NCBI GenBank assembly: GCA_035647815.1
Contig: DASRMR010000031.1
Location: 1-64,000, forward strand
Length of the DNA: 64,000 bases
Direction of reading: 5' to 3'
Source of the DNA: JAAYRQ01 sp035647815
Lineage (GTDB): Bacteria; Bacillota; Syntrophomonadia; Syntrophomonadales; Syntrophomonadaceae
A program made the translations under genes and the position numbers. Below are positions 43,716-51,186 of the stretch, in pieces; positions within the stretch are counted from its first letter, which is position 1, and each line of letters begins with the position of its first letter. The notes under the pieces were generated by a model. The model did no database searches and was not told where the DNA came from. It was given only the letters and a program-made list of their open reading frames with translations.

Positions 43716-43753
43716 CTGCTATTTTATACTAAAAACACTGTATAAAATAGCAG
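43716..43753. repeat. 14-bp perfect inverted repeat
   Basis: CTGCTATTTTATAC (43716-43729) and GTATAAAATAGCAG (43740-43753) surround 10 bases. It begins 5 bases after the stop of the small membrane protein gene, so it may be its terminator, although no T-run follows on the minus strand. It also contains the 11-mer shared with the CoA-transferase control region, so it may be an operator. Confidence 0.75.
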
Positions 43754-43758
43754 TATAA

Positions 43759-43875
43759 TTAAATAAATGCTACTCCCACAATACTGACTAAAAAAGATAT
43801 AATTACTACCCCGACTATTATATAAACAGCTCTCTTTTGTTTCTTGCTTTGCATACCCCTATTCATGAAACTCAA
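43759..43875 (-). CDS. Small single-pass membrane protein, DUF4044-like
   Basis: 38 residues, too short for most gene finders. A TTG start has GGAGG 8 bases upstream; an in-frame ATG follows at 43866. The peptide has a basic N-terminus (MQSKKQKR) followed by one membrane segment (VYIIVGVVIISFLVSIVGV). Size and layout recall the Firmicutes DUF4044 family of tiny membrane proteins; that assignment is tentative and no function is known. It lies between rpsU and the sigma-54 activator gene. Confidence 0.65.
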   Translation of the reverse strand: MSFMNRGMQSKKQKRAVYIIVGVVIISFLVSIVGVAFI

Positions 43876-43995
43876 AAAACCCACCTCCTCAAGATTATAG
43901 AAATCAACTTAAAGTATGTCTTTAACTAAACTATAGTTTTTAATCATTATATTACTATTAAGCTCCTAAAATCATATAGTTAAATAAATATAAGC

Positions 43996-44027
43996 AAAAA
44001 GTCTGGTAAAAATATACCAGACTTTTT
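43996..44027 (-). terminator. Terminator after rpsU
   Basis: Perfect 13-base arms AAAAAGTCTGGTA and TACCAGACTTTTT around 6 bases. On the minus strand TTTTTGC closes it. It lies about 140 bases after rpsU; the intervening stretch holds no gene with a start codon. Confidence 0.8.
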
Positions 44028-44168
44028 GTCTTATAGAAGTATTTCTTTCATAAACTGTTTTATGTCGGCCCTATTTTTTAAACATTCTATAAATATTTTT
44101 CTAAATTCACATGTTTTTATGTTATTAAGCCTGATCTTGTGAACTAGTTAATTTTATTTAGCTCCTGT

Positions 44169-44345
44169 CTAAAACTTTTTCTTCTTACGGGCTGCTTCTG
44201 ATTTCTTCTTCTTTTTAATACTCGGTTTCTCATAATGGTCATGCTTTCTTATGTCTTGCATAACTCCTGATTTTTGGCAATTACGCTTAAATCTCTTAAG
44301 AGCACTATCTAGGGATTCATTTTTACCTACTTTTATTTCGCTCAT
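44169..44345 (-). CDS. rpsU: 30S ribosomal protein S21
   Basis: 58 residues read directly from the minus strand: N-terminus SEIKVGKNESLDSALKRFKR, middle HDHYEKPS, and a very basic tail ending RKKKKF. This is a full-length S21. A GGAGGG ribosome site precedes the ATG at 44345. S21 takes part in initiation. In Firmicutes rpsU commonly closes the dnaK-prmA-mtaB gene group, sometimes with a HIT gene before it, as here. The yqeY gene often found next is absent. Confidence 0.97.
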   Translation of the reverse strand: MSEIKVGKNESLDSALKRFKRNCQKSGVMQDIRKHDHYEKPSIKKKKKSEAARKKKKF

Positions 44346-44419
44346 GGTTTCCCTCCCCTCATATAACTAGGCTCATAAACGCAATTCTATTGTACAATTC
44401 TTAAGGCGGGTAGTCAAGT

Positions 44420-44767
44420 TTAGCCAGGTGGCCACCCTAACTGTCTCCCCCCTATAAGATGGTAATGTATGTGTGATACAGTTTGCCCACCTAGTTCTCC
44501 ACAATTATTTATTAGACGATATCCTTCTTCTGCAATATTCAGCTCCTGGGCTAGTTTCCTAGCAACAATCTGAATATGTCCCATCAGTTGAATATCATCA
44601 TCTAAGACTTCATTTAAAGATGTAATATGTTTTTTAGGGATTAATAGTACATGTATAGGTGCTACTGGGTTTATATCTTTAAATCCTATTAATTGCTCAT
44701 CTTCCCAGACAATTTCAGCCGGTAGCTCTTTAGAGGCAATTTTACAAAATAAGCAATTGTCCATCAA
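44420..44767 (-). CDS. HIT-family hydrolase (HinT-like)
   Basis: 115 residues with the histidine triad HIHYHLIGG. The N-terminus NCLFCKIASKELPAEIVWED carries the zinc-type CxxC seen in HinT proteins. The family hydrolyses nucleoside phosphoramidates such as AMP-lysine. A sigma-A promoter lies just upstream, so HIT and rpsU form their own unit. Confidence 0.95.
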   Translation of the reverse strand: MMDNCLFCKIASKELPAEIVWEDEQLIGFKDINPVAPIHVLLIPKKHITSLNEVLDDDIQLMGHIQIVARKLAQELNIAEEGYRLINNCGELGGQTVSHIHYHLIGGRQLGWPPG

Positions 44768-44792
44768 TTCACCCCCCTATATGGCTATTTTT

Positions 44793-44821
44793 ATTATACC
44801 CTTTAATTCATATACTTTAAA
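44793..44821 (-). promoter_or_regulatory. Promoter of the HIT-rpsU unit
   Basis: TTTAAA (44816-44821) and a perfect TATAAT (44793-44798) with a 17-base spacer on the minus strand, 26 bases before the HIT start. Confidence 0.6.
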
Positions 44822-44826
44822 ATAAC

Positions 44827-45996
44827 TTATAATTGGCTTGCTAAAATATGTCTATGTAGATAGTCACTACCAGCTATCATAGATAACATTTGAGCATCCC
44901 GCAAATACTTTTCGGCTGGGTGTCCTACAAAAAATCCTAATCTACCAATTAAATCTACCGCAGTAGATGTTACATGTTGCGCTACTTGGGTTGCATATAA
45001 TTTTGCCATGATGGAAACTCTGGCATAATTCTCATCAATATCTATGTAATAAGCAGCTCTCATTACCGCCAATCTAGCAGCATCAATTTGAGTTGATAAA
45101 TCAGCTAAGGTAGAAGATACATAGTGACTATAAGAATTTGTACCACTAAATATCTGATTACTTCGAGCAGCTTCTAATGCCATTTCATATGCAGCTTTCG
45201 CTACCCCAACCCCAATCGCTCCTATTAATGTGCGATTACGATCAAAAGTTTGCATAAGAAGTAAATAACCAGCACCATCTCCGACTTTATATTCTTCTGG
45301 AATCGTAACATTATGAAAATCTATTTTAACCGTATGACATGCCCTCAAGCCTGATTTCCGTAATACTTCCGCAACATCTATACCTGGGGTTGTATTAGGA
45401 ACTAAATAAAATTGTAGTCCAGATTTTTGTTTAGATTCACTGCTTCTAGCTAGAGTTAACATAAATTTAGCTACTGAACCGTTGATAATATAATCTTTAC
45501 TACCATTTATAATAGCAGTTTCATCCTTATGTTCAGCAAAAGTTAATATTCTAGTAATATCTTCACTACTCATCTCAGGTCTTTCTAGATTATAATCAGA
45601 CCTAGTCTCATTTATAGCTGTACAAGCTAGATTAGGACTCTTAGTAGTGAGGTAAGGAAGAAATTCGTTTTTCAGTTCTTTACTTCCCGCAACTAATATT
45701 GGGGTTACAGCATAGTTGTTAGCAACTACAATTGCTGCTGCACCTGCACAACCTGCAGCTAATTCCTCGACTAAAGCTGCGTGCATACACATCGAAAGTT
45801 CTCGTCCCCCATATTCTCTAGGGATGGCAGGTGATAACATATTACGCCTAGAAAGTAGTTCTGGGATAACCCAGTCTTGTGTTTCATCACCAATCGAATC
45901 TAAATAAGTAGCCCTTTCGGCAATTTTCGTAGTAGCTAACTCCCTAATTTCATGTATTAAATCTATTTCTTCTTCTGTCCAGGTAAAAGTATCCAT
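44827..45996 (-). CDS. Acyl-CoA dehydrogenase homologue B, no catalytic Glu
   Basis: About 389 residues with the full three-domain acyl-CoA dehydrogenase layout (PAIPREYGG, ACTAINE-type middle strand region, C-terminal DLIGRLGFFVGHPAEKYLRDAQ). The usual catalytic Glu in IYEGT is replaced: the segment reads SMIAGSD, so Ala stands there. The alternative Glu position of isovaleryl-CoA dehydrogenase reads QTFDRNR, also without Glu. It may be a non-catalytic partner of the upstream paralogue, or use another base. The start is the ATG at 45996 after AAGGAAGG; GTG 46005 overlaps that site. Confidence 0.85.
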   Translation of the reverse strand: MDTFTWTEEEIDLIHEIRELATTKIAERATYLDSIGDETQDWVIPELLSRRNMLSPAIPREYGGRELSMCMHAALVEELAAGCAGAAAIVVANNYAVTPILVAGSKELKNEFLPYLTTKSPNLACTAINETRSDYNLERPEMSSEDITRILTFAEHKDETAIINGSKDYIINGSVAKFMLTLARSSESKQKSGLQFYLVPNTTPGIDVAEVLRKSGLRACHTVKIDFHNVTIPEEYKVGDGAGYLLLMQTFDRNRTLIGAIGVGVAKAAYEMALEAARSNQIFSGTNSYSHYVSSTLADLSTQIDAARLAVMRAAYYIDIDENYARVSIMAKLYATQVAQHVTSTAVDLIGRLGFFVGHPAEKYLRDAQMLSMIAGSDYLHRHILASQL

Positions 45997-46024
45997 TGCC
46001 TTCACCTTCCTTATTATCTATTAC

Positions 46025-47200
46025 TTAAAACTGTGCAGCTATAAGACTTCTATGGAATTGTTCACTTCCATCAACAATGGAAAGCATTTTGGCATCTCGC
46101 AAATATTTTTCCGACTCGTGTCCATATAAATATGCCCTTCCACCCACAATCTCCATAGCCTTAGCCGTTACTTCTTGAGCTACACTGCTTGCAATTACCT
46201 TAGATTTAGATGCAGCTTGAGAAAAATCTAGATCACTATCAATTAATGAACAAGCTAGATGTACACTTAACCTAGCCGCATTTAATTTTGTCGCCATATC
46301 TACTAAAGCGTAACTTACCGCACTTTCTTCAAAACTAGGTCTACCCATATACATCCTAATTTTAGAAGTTTTTAAGGCCGTTTCATAAGCTGCTCTAGCT
46401 ACCCCTAAACATATAGCCCCCGTATAAGCTACACTCCTATCTAGGTTTTGCATAAATACTAATAAACCACTACCAGGTTTACCAATTTTATGGTTATTGG
46501 CAATTTCAACATTATCAAAAACTACTTCATTAGCACTACACGACCTTAACCCTAGGGTGTTCCTAACTTCTCCTACTGCCACACCTGGAGTATCCATCGG
46601 TAGAACAATAACTTGTAAATCTTTTTTATCGCCGTAAGGAGTACTTGAATACATAGTCACAAAAAAGTCAGCTATATTGGCATTCATAACATAGTCTTTA
46701 TGTCCTCTTAAGACTGTACACCCTTCTTCTGACCCCTTCTTAACTTTAATAGATGAGCGACTAATACTCATAGCTTCTGGATGTGCAAATATATCCAAAT
46801 TTGGTTTATGTTCAATTAGTGTTAATGCAGCTAAATGAGGAGTTTTATTAGTTAATTTAGGTAAGTATTCTTGTTTCTGTTCTAAAGTACCTGCCGTTAT
46901 AATCGGACTTATTGCATGAAGATTAGTAGATATAATAGTTGCTATTCCAGCACAACCAACAGCTATTTCTTCTAAAATCATAGCAGTAGCCAAATGACTT
47001 ATTCCTAAGCCTCCATATTCACTAGGTAAATTAGGTGCTAGTAAATTATGTTCTGCTAAAAGGTTAATAGTCGCAAAATCAGTACTACCACCAACTCTCT
47101 GATCAAGCTCGATTGCATTTGGGCTTATAAAGTTCTGTGTAATTTCCCTTGCCATCATTACCAAGTCAGTTTCTTGACTAGGAATAGTATGTCTAAACAT
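46025..47200 (-). CDS. Acyl-CoA dehydrogenase homologue A, Asp in place of catalytic Glu
   Basis: About 391 residues, a tandem paralogue of the next gene. Domains in order: helical N-terminus (PNLPSEYGGLG), beta middle, helical C-terminus (EIVGGRAYLYGHESEKYLRDAK). The catalytic segment IYEGT of typical members reads SIVDGSE, so Asp replaces Glu; the alternative position reads QNLDRSV, without Glu. Some cyclic acyl-CoA dehydrogenases use Asp as base, but at another site. The ATG at 47200 has AGGGGGG before it; the longer frame to 47233 would overlap the XRE gene. Gap to the second paralogue is 28 bases. Confidence 0.85.
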   Translation of the reverse strand: MFRHTIPSQETDLVMMAREITQNFISPNAIELDQRVGGSTDFATINLLAEHNLLAPNLPSEYGGLGISHLATAMILEEIAVGCAGIATIISTNLHAISPIITAGTLEQKQEYLPKLTNKTPHLAALTLIEHKPNLDIFAHPEAMSISRSSIKVKKGSEEGCTVLRGHKDYVMNANIADFFVTMYSSTPYGDKKDLQVIVLPMDTPGVAVGEVRNTLGLRSCSANEVVFDNVEIANNHKIGKPGSGLLVFMQNLDRSVAYTGAICLGVARAAYETALKTSKIRMYMGRPSFEESAVSYALVDMATKLNAARLSVHLACSLIDSDLDFSQAASKSKVIASSVAQEVTAKAMEIVGGRAYLYGHESEKYLRDAKMLSIVDGSEQFHRSLIAAQF

Positions 47201-47214
47201 ATTAGCCCCCCTAA

Positions 47215-47583
47215 TTAACGAGTCTTTTGCCAAATAATATAGTCCATTACTGAACGTCTTCTTTCTAGCGGCAATTCATATAAAGCATTGACAATCTTAA
47301 GCAATTCAGGCTCCCCATCTAACACATTGTTAATATGGTTCATGTTATTGGAAGAATCTGGTCTTTGGGTGTTAGCACGATTACTTTCTAAAAAATACTC
47401 AATAGGTTTTTCTAGTAATTCAGCAATATTCTCCAGCTGAGTTAAATATATTCGTCTTTTGCCTTTTTCATAATTGGAAAGTGTAGATTGAGCACATCCC
47501 ATCATGCCGGCAAGCTGTTCTTGGCTTAAACCTGCATCTTCTCTCGCTAATTGAAGTTTTTTGCCAATCTCCTTGAAACCCAT
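47215..47583 (-). CDS. XRE-family transcription regulator
   Basis: 122 residues. An N-terminal Cro/C1-type helix-turn-helix (GKKLQLAREDAGLSQEQLA, then MGCAQSTLSNYEKGKR) lies at about 7-62, followed by a short helical tail with no recognised sensor. It starts 33 bases after mtaB and ends 14 bases before the first acyl-CoA dehydrogenase gene, so it probably controls those genes. Confidence 0.92.
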   Translation of the reverse strand: MGFKEIGKKLQLAREDAGLSQEQLAGMMGCAQSTLSNYEKGKRRIYLTQLENIAELLEKPIEYFLESNRANTQRPDSSNNMNHINNVLDGEPELLKIVNALYELPLERRRSVMDYIIWQKTR

Positions 47584-47616
47584 GGTTTGCCCCTTTCGTT
47601 AATGACTATTTGTATA

Positions 47617-48933
47617 TTAGTTTATTAAGGTGCCTCTAACTAAACTACCCTTTACATCTGTTTCTTCGAGGATTACCTTGGCAAACTCTCCGATCCAGTT
47701 TATCTTTGAAGAAAATTCAACCTCTATATAATTAGAGGTTAAACCTCTATATTTGTAATCACTTATTTGTCTTTCAACTAGTAAATCCATCTCTAGCCCT
47801 ATATGATTTAAAATGAAATCCCGATTTTTTTCTTCTGCTAAATCTCGAAGTTTGTTGCTCCTGCGATTTTTTTCTTTTCCATCTACCAGAGAATCCATTG
47901 TTGCTGCCTTAGTTCCTGGCCTTTTTGAATATTTAAAAACATGTAAATGACTTAGAGGCAGATTGTTTATCAATTCAAAAGTATCTTGAAAGTCAGTATC
48001 TTCTTCAGTCGGAAAACCTACCATTACATCAGCAGCTATGGCTATACCCGGAATTTCCCGAGCTATTTTTAAAACTAACTCTTCGTAATGTTTTCGTGAA
48101 TAACGTCTATTCATGTCTTTTAATATTTTATCACTACCGCTTTGGAGCGGAATATGGAAATGGTGACATAGCTTCTTTTCATTTTTCATTAAATCAATTA
48201 AATCATCGGTAACTTCTAATGGTTCTACAGAACTTAAACGCAACCTGAAATTGTATTGCTTAGTTTCTTGTAATATTGTTTTTAAAAGTCCTAGTAAATC
48301 TATATCATCTAAATCAGTACCATAAAAACCTGTATGGATACCGGTTAGAACAATCTCTTTATAACCTAATATTAATAACTGTTTTAATTCGATTAAAACA
48401 TCTTGGGGTAACTTACTCCTAACTGGTCCCCTAGCAAAAGGGACGATACAATACGAACAAAAGCTCTGACATCCGTCCTGAATTTTCACAAAAGCACGAG
48501 TACGTTCATGTGCTTTAGAAAAGATTATAGGTTTTAGTTTAACATTTTTGGTAATCGGTTCAGCATAAATTAAGTTTCTCTTTTGTTCATTATTCTTATA
48601 TTTTTCGATGATTTGTACTACATTTTCTTTTTCTTTATTACCAATCACCAAGTTAACACCTTCAATGTCCGCCAATTTCTGGGGGTTAACTTGAGCTGTA
48701 CAACCTATGGCAGCTACTATAGCGTTAGGATTGTTTCGAACCGCTCTCCTAATTAACGCTCGTGATTTTCTATCACTAACATGTGTAACTGTACATGTAT
48801 TTATTATATAAATATCAGCAACTTCGTCAAAATCTACTATTAAATAACCATTAATTATGAATTCTTCTTTAATTTGTTCTGTATCTATCTGATTAACTTT
48901 GCAGCCCAAAGTTCGAAAAGCTACCTTAGACAT
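47617..48933 (-). CDS. mtaB: tRNA (N6-threonylcarbamoyladenosine(37)-C2)-methylthiotransferase
   Basis: 438 residues. UPF0004 domain (TLGCKVNQIDTEQI, then NTCTVTHVSD), radical SAM cluster CQSFCSYC (near 155), and a C-terminal TRAM-like part. It matches MtaB (YqeV), which makes ms2t6A37 in tRNAs reading ANN codons. It follows prmA; rsmE, usually between them, is missing here. Confidence 0.94.
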   Translation of the reverse strand: MSKVAFRTLGCKVNQIDTEQIKEEFIINGYLIVDFDEVADIYIINTCTVTHVSDRKSRALIRRAVRNNPNAIVAAIGCTAQVNPQKLADIEGVNLVIGNKEKENVVQIIEKYKNNEQKRNLIYAEPITKNVKLKPIIFSKAHERTRAFVKIQDGCQSFCSYCIVPFARGPVRSKLPQDVLIELKQLLILGYKEIVLTGIHTGFYGTDLDDIDLLGLLKTILQETKQYNFRLRLSSVEPLEVTDDLIDLMKNEKKLCHHFHIPLQSGSDKILKDMNRRYSRKHYEELVLKIAREIPGIAIAADVMVGFPTEEDTDFQDTFELINNLPLSHLHVFKYSKRPGTKAATMDSLVDGKEKNRRSNKLRDLAEEKNRDFILNHIGLEMDLLVERQISDYKYRGLTSNYIEVEFSSKINWIGEFAKVILEETDVKGSLVRGTLIN

Positions 48934-49026
48934 ATTAAACTCCTTTATTTTAAATCCTCTAACCTATGTGTATTTGATAGCTTAACTACTTTCATATCAG
49001 TAATTCATAAAGCTAAAACTTTTAAT

Positions 49027-49950
49027 TTATGCCTTTTTAGCCACTACCCCAACCCAATCTACATCAGTTAAAGTCTTCTCAATTATAAAATTGTTATCCT
49101 CCAGCTGCTTTTTAACTCCCGGCCACCGACTATCAACAATTCCGGAGCCAAATAAATAACCACCAACAGGTAATACCTCAGCAACTTTAGGGATCAATAA
49201 ACTAACTATTTCAGCAGTTATGTTAGCTAGAACTAGGTCAGGTTTATAATTAATTAGTTCCTCTACGATATTGCCTTCTTGTATAGTTATTTTATCTGCT
49301 AATTTGTTTAACTCCACATTTTCAGTTGCTACTTTCACTGCTACTTCATCAATATCCATTCCCCATACTCTTTTAGCCCCTAATTTAACTGCTGCAATAG
49401 ATAAGATACCTGAGCCACAACCAGCATCTACTATGGATTCTCCACCCTTTATATATTCATCAATAAATCGCAAACAAAACCTAGTTGAAGCATGAATCCC
49501 AGTTCCAAATGCCATACCCGGATCGATTTCAACAACTATTTCGTTAGATTGAGAATCATATTCCTCCCAGGAAGGCTTTATCACTATTCTTTCACCAATC
49601 TTAAAAGTATGGTAATACTTTTTCCATGATTCTTCCCAGTCCTCATCATCAACTTCACAAACATATACTTTGCAATCTACATTGAAACTTTCTCTCACCT
49701 TTTCCAAGCAATCATCTATCTCAGCTAAAACTGCTTTATCTTCTGGAAAATATGCTTTTACTACTACAAATTCATGTTCAAGAAAATCAGGAGAAGCTAT
49801 ATCAGGCTTATATTTATCCTTACTAATATACTTGCGGGCAGCCTGGGGATCCTCAATTACCACTCCGCCTGAACCTAAACGGTGAAAAATATCTGCAATA
49901 GCTTCTACACATACACCTTCAGTTAATACACTAACTTCTTTCCATACCAT
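49027..49950 (-). CDS. prmA: Ribosomal protein L11 methyltransferase
   Basis: 307 residues. N-terminal L11-recognition domain, then a class I SAM domain with FGTGIHASTRFCL and VDAGCGSGILSIAA (near 175), and the NIT motif as LANITAEI. It trimethylates L11. It starts 12 bases after dnaJ, in the usual heat-shock operon position. Confidence 0.96.
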   Translation of the reverse strand: MVWKEVSVLTEGVCVEAIADIFHRLGSGGVVIEDPQAARKYISKDKYKPDIASPDFLEHEFVVVKAYFPEDKAVLAEIDDCLEKVRESFNVDCKVYVCEVDDEDWEESWKKYYHTFKIGERIVIKPSWEEYDSQSNEIVVEIDPGMAFGTGIHASTRFCLRFIDEYIKGGESIVDAGCGSGILSIAAVKLGAKRVWGMDIDEVAVKVATENVELNKLADKITIQEGNIVEELINYKPDLVLANITAEIVSLLIPKVAEVLPVGGYLFGSGIVDSRWPGVKKQLEDNNFIIEKTLTDVDWVGVVAKKA

Positions 49951-49962
49951 ATAAAATAGCTC

Positions 49963-51090
49963 CTAACCCATAGCATCTTTAAATTTATCAAACAGTCCCT
50001 TTTTATCCTCTTTTTCTTCATCATCAAACTGTTCTAATAATTCTTTTTGCTTTTTAGTTAATTTAGTAGGTATTTTTACCTCAATTATTAATTTTAAATC
50101 TCCAATTCTGCTACTTTGTATATGTGGAACACCTTTACCCCTTACAGTTAATACATCCCCAGGTTGTGTCCCTACTGGTATATGCAACTGATGATTTGAA
50201 CCACCTAAAAGTGGAACTTCTACATCAGCACCTAAAGCCGCCTGTATAAAAGTAATAGATACATTCGTTATAAGGTTGTAACCATCACGCCTAAAACTCT
50301 CATGTGGCCTTACCATAATATTTATATATAAATCACCAGAAGGTCCTCCACGGATACCTTCTTCACCTTCTCCTTGAATCCTGAGCCTGGAACCACTATC
50401 AATACCTGCAGGAATACGAACATTAATTTTACGAGCTTTCCTGACTTTTCCTCCACCTCTACATTTCGAGCAAGGCTTTTCTATTATGGTACCTGCACCT
50501 TGACACTTATTACAAGTGCGAAGTGTTTCAAATCTGCCAAATGGTGTGCTTTGAACTGACCTAACTTGCCCAGAGCCATTACAAGTAGGACATTTCTTCA
50601 CCTTACTACCCGGCTCTGCCCCACTACCATCACATTTATCGCAATTTTCTACTCTAGTTAACTCTATTTCTTTTTCTAAACCAAAAACTGCATCTTCAAA
50701 ATTAATATCCATGCGGATTTCACGATCATTACCCTTTTGGGGACCTGTTCTTCTACGGCCACCACCTGAACCACCAAATATTAAATCAAATAAGTCTGTA
50801 AAGCCACCTGCATCTTCAAATCCACCAAACCCACCAAATCCTCCTGCGTTTTTAGTAGGATCAAAAGCATCATGCCCGAAGCGATCATAAGCATCTTTCT
50901 TTTGAGGGTCACTTAAAATCGTGTATGCCTCACTAAGCTCTTTGAATTTTTCCCCTGCATTTTCATCATCTTGATTAACATCCGGATGATATTTCCTAGC
51001 CTTCTGGCGGTAAGCTTTTTTAATTTCCTCTTGAGAAGCGTTTTGGCTAACGCCTAAAACATCATAATAATCCTTTTTCCCGGACATCAT
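49963..51090 (-). CDS. dnaJ: Chaperone protein DnaJ
   Basis: 375 residues. J domain with HPD (residues about 36-38), a Gly/Phe-rich linker (GGFGGFGGFEDAGG), four zinc repeats (CDKCDGSG, CPTCNGSG, CNKCQGAG, CSKCRGGG) and the substrate-binding C-terminal domains. Type I DnaJ. Two adjacent ATG codons; the first has GGTGGAGA before it. It is separated from dnaK by about 96 bases that contain a hairpin. Confidence 0.98.
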   Translation of the reverse strand: MMSGKKDYYDVLGVSQNASQEEIKKAYRQKARKYHPDVNQDDENAGEKFKELSEAYTILSDPQKKDAYDRFGHDAFDPTKNAGGFGGFGGFEDAGGFTDLFDLIFGGSGGGRRRTGPQKGNDREIRMDINFEDAVFGLEKEIELTRVENCDKCDGSGAEPGSKVKKCPTCNGSGQVRSVQSTPFGRFETLRTCNKCQGAGTIIEKPCSKCRGGGKVRKARKINVRIPAGIDSGSRLRIQGEGEEGIRGGPSGDLYINIMVRPHESFRRDGYNLITNVSITFIQAALGADVEVPLLGGSNHQLHIPVGTQPGDVLTVRGKGVPHIQSSRIGDLKLIIEVKIPTKLTKKQKELLEQFDDEEKEDKKGLFDKFKDAMG

Positions 51091-51115
51091 TCTCCACCTT
51101 CCTAAAAATAGGGTA

Positions 51116-51139
51116 ACCCGGAAACAGTTGCTTCCGGGT
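51116..51139 (-). terminator. Hairpin between dnaK and dnaJ
   Basis: ACCCGGAA and TTCCGGGT arms around 8 bases. On the minus strand the run TACCCTATTTTTAGG follows. It may partly terminate after dnaK or protect its mRNA, which would give more DnaK than DnaJ. Confidence 0.55.
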
Positions 51140-51186
51140 CCTTATATACCAAATAACGCAACTAAAGACAGAACCCCTAAAAGGCA

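Noticed and set aside
44028..44168. An open frame of 38 codons after rpsU on the minus strand, considered as a yqeY remnant
   Set aside because: No start codon near its beginning, no ribosome site and no recognised motif.
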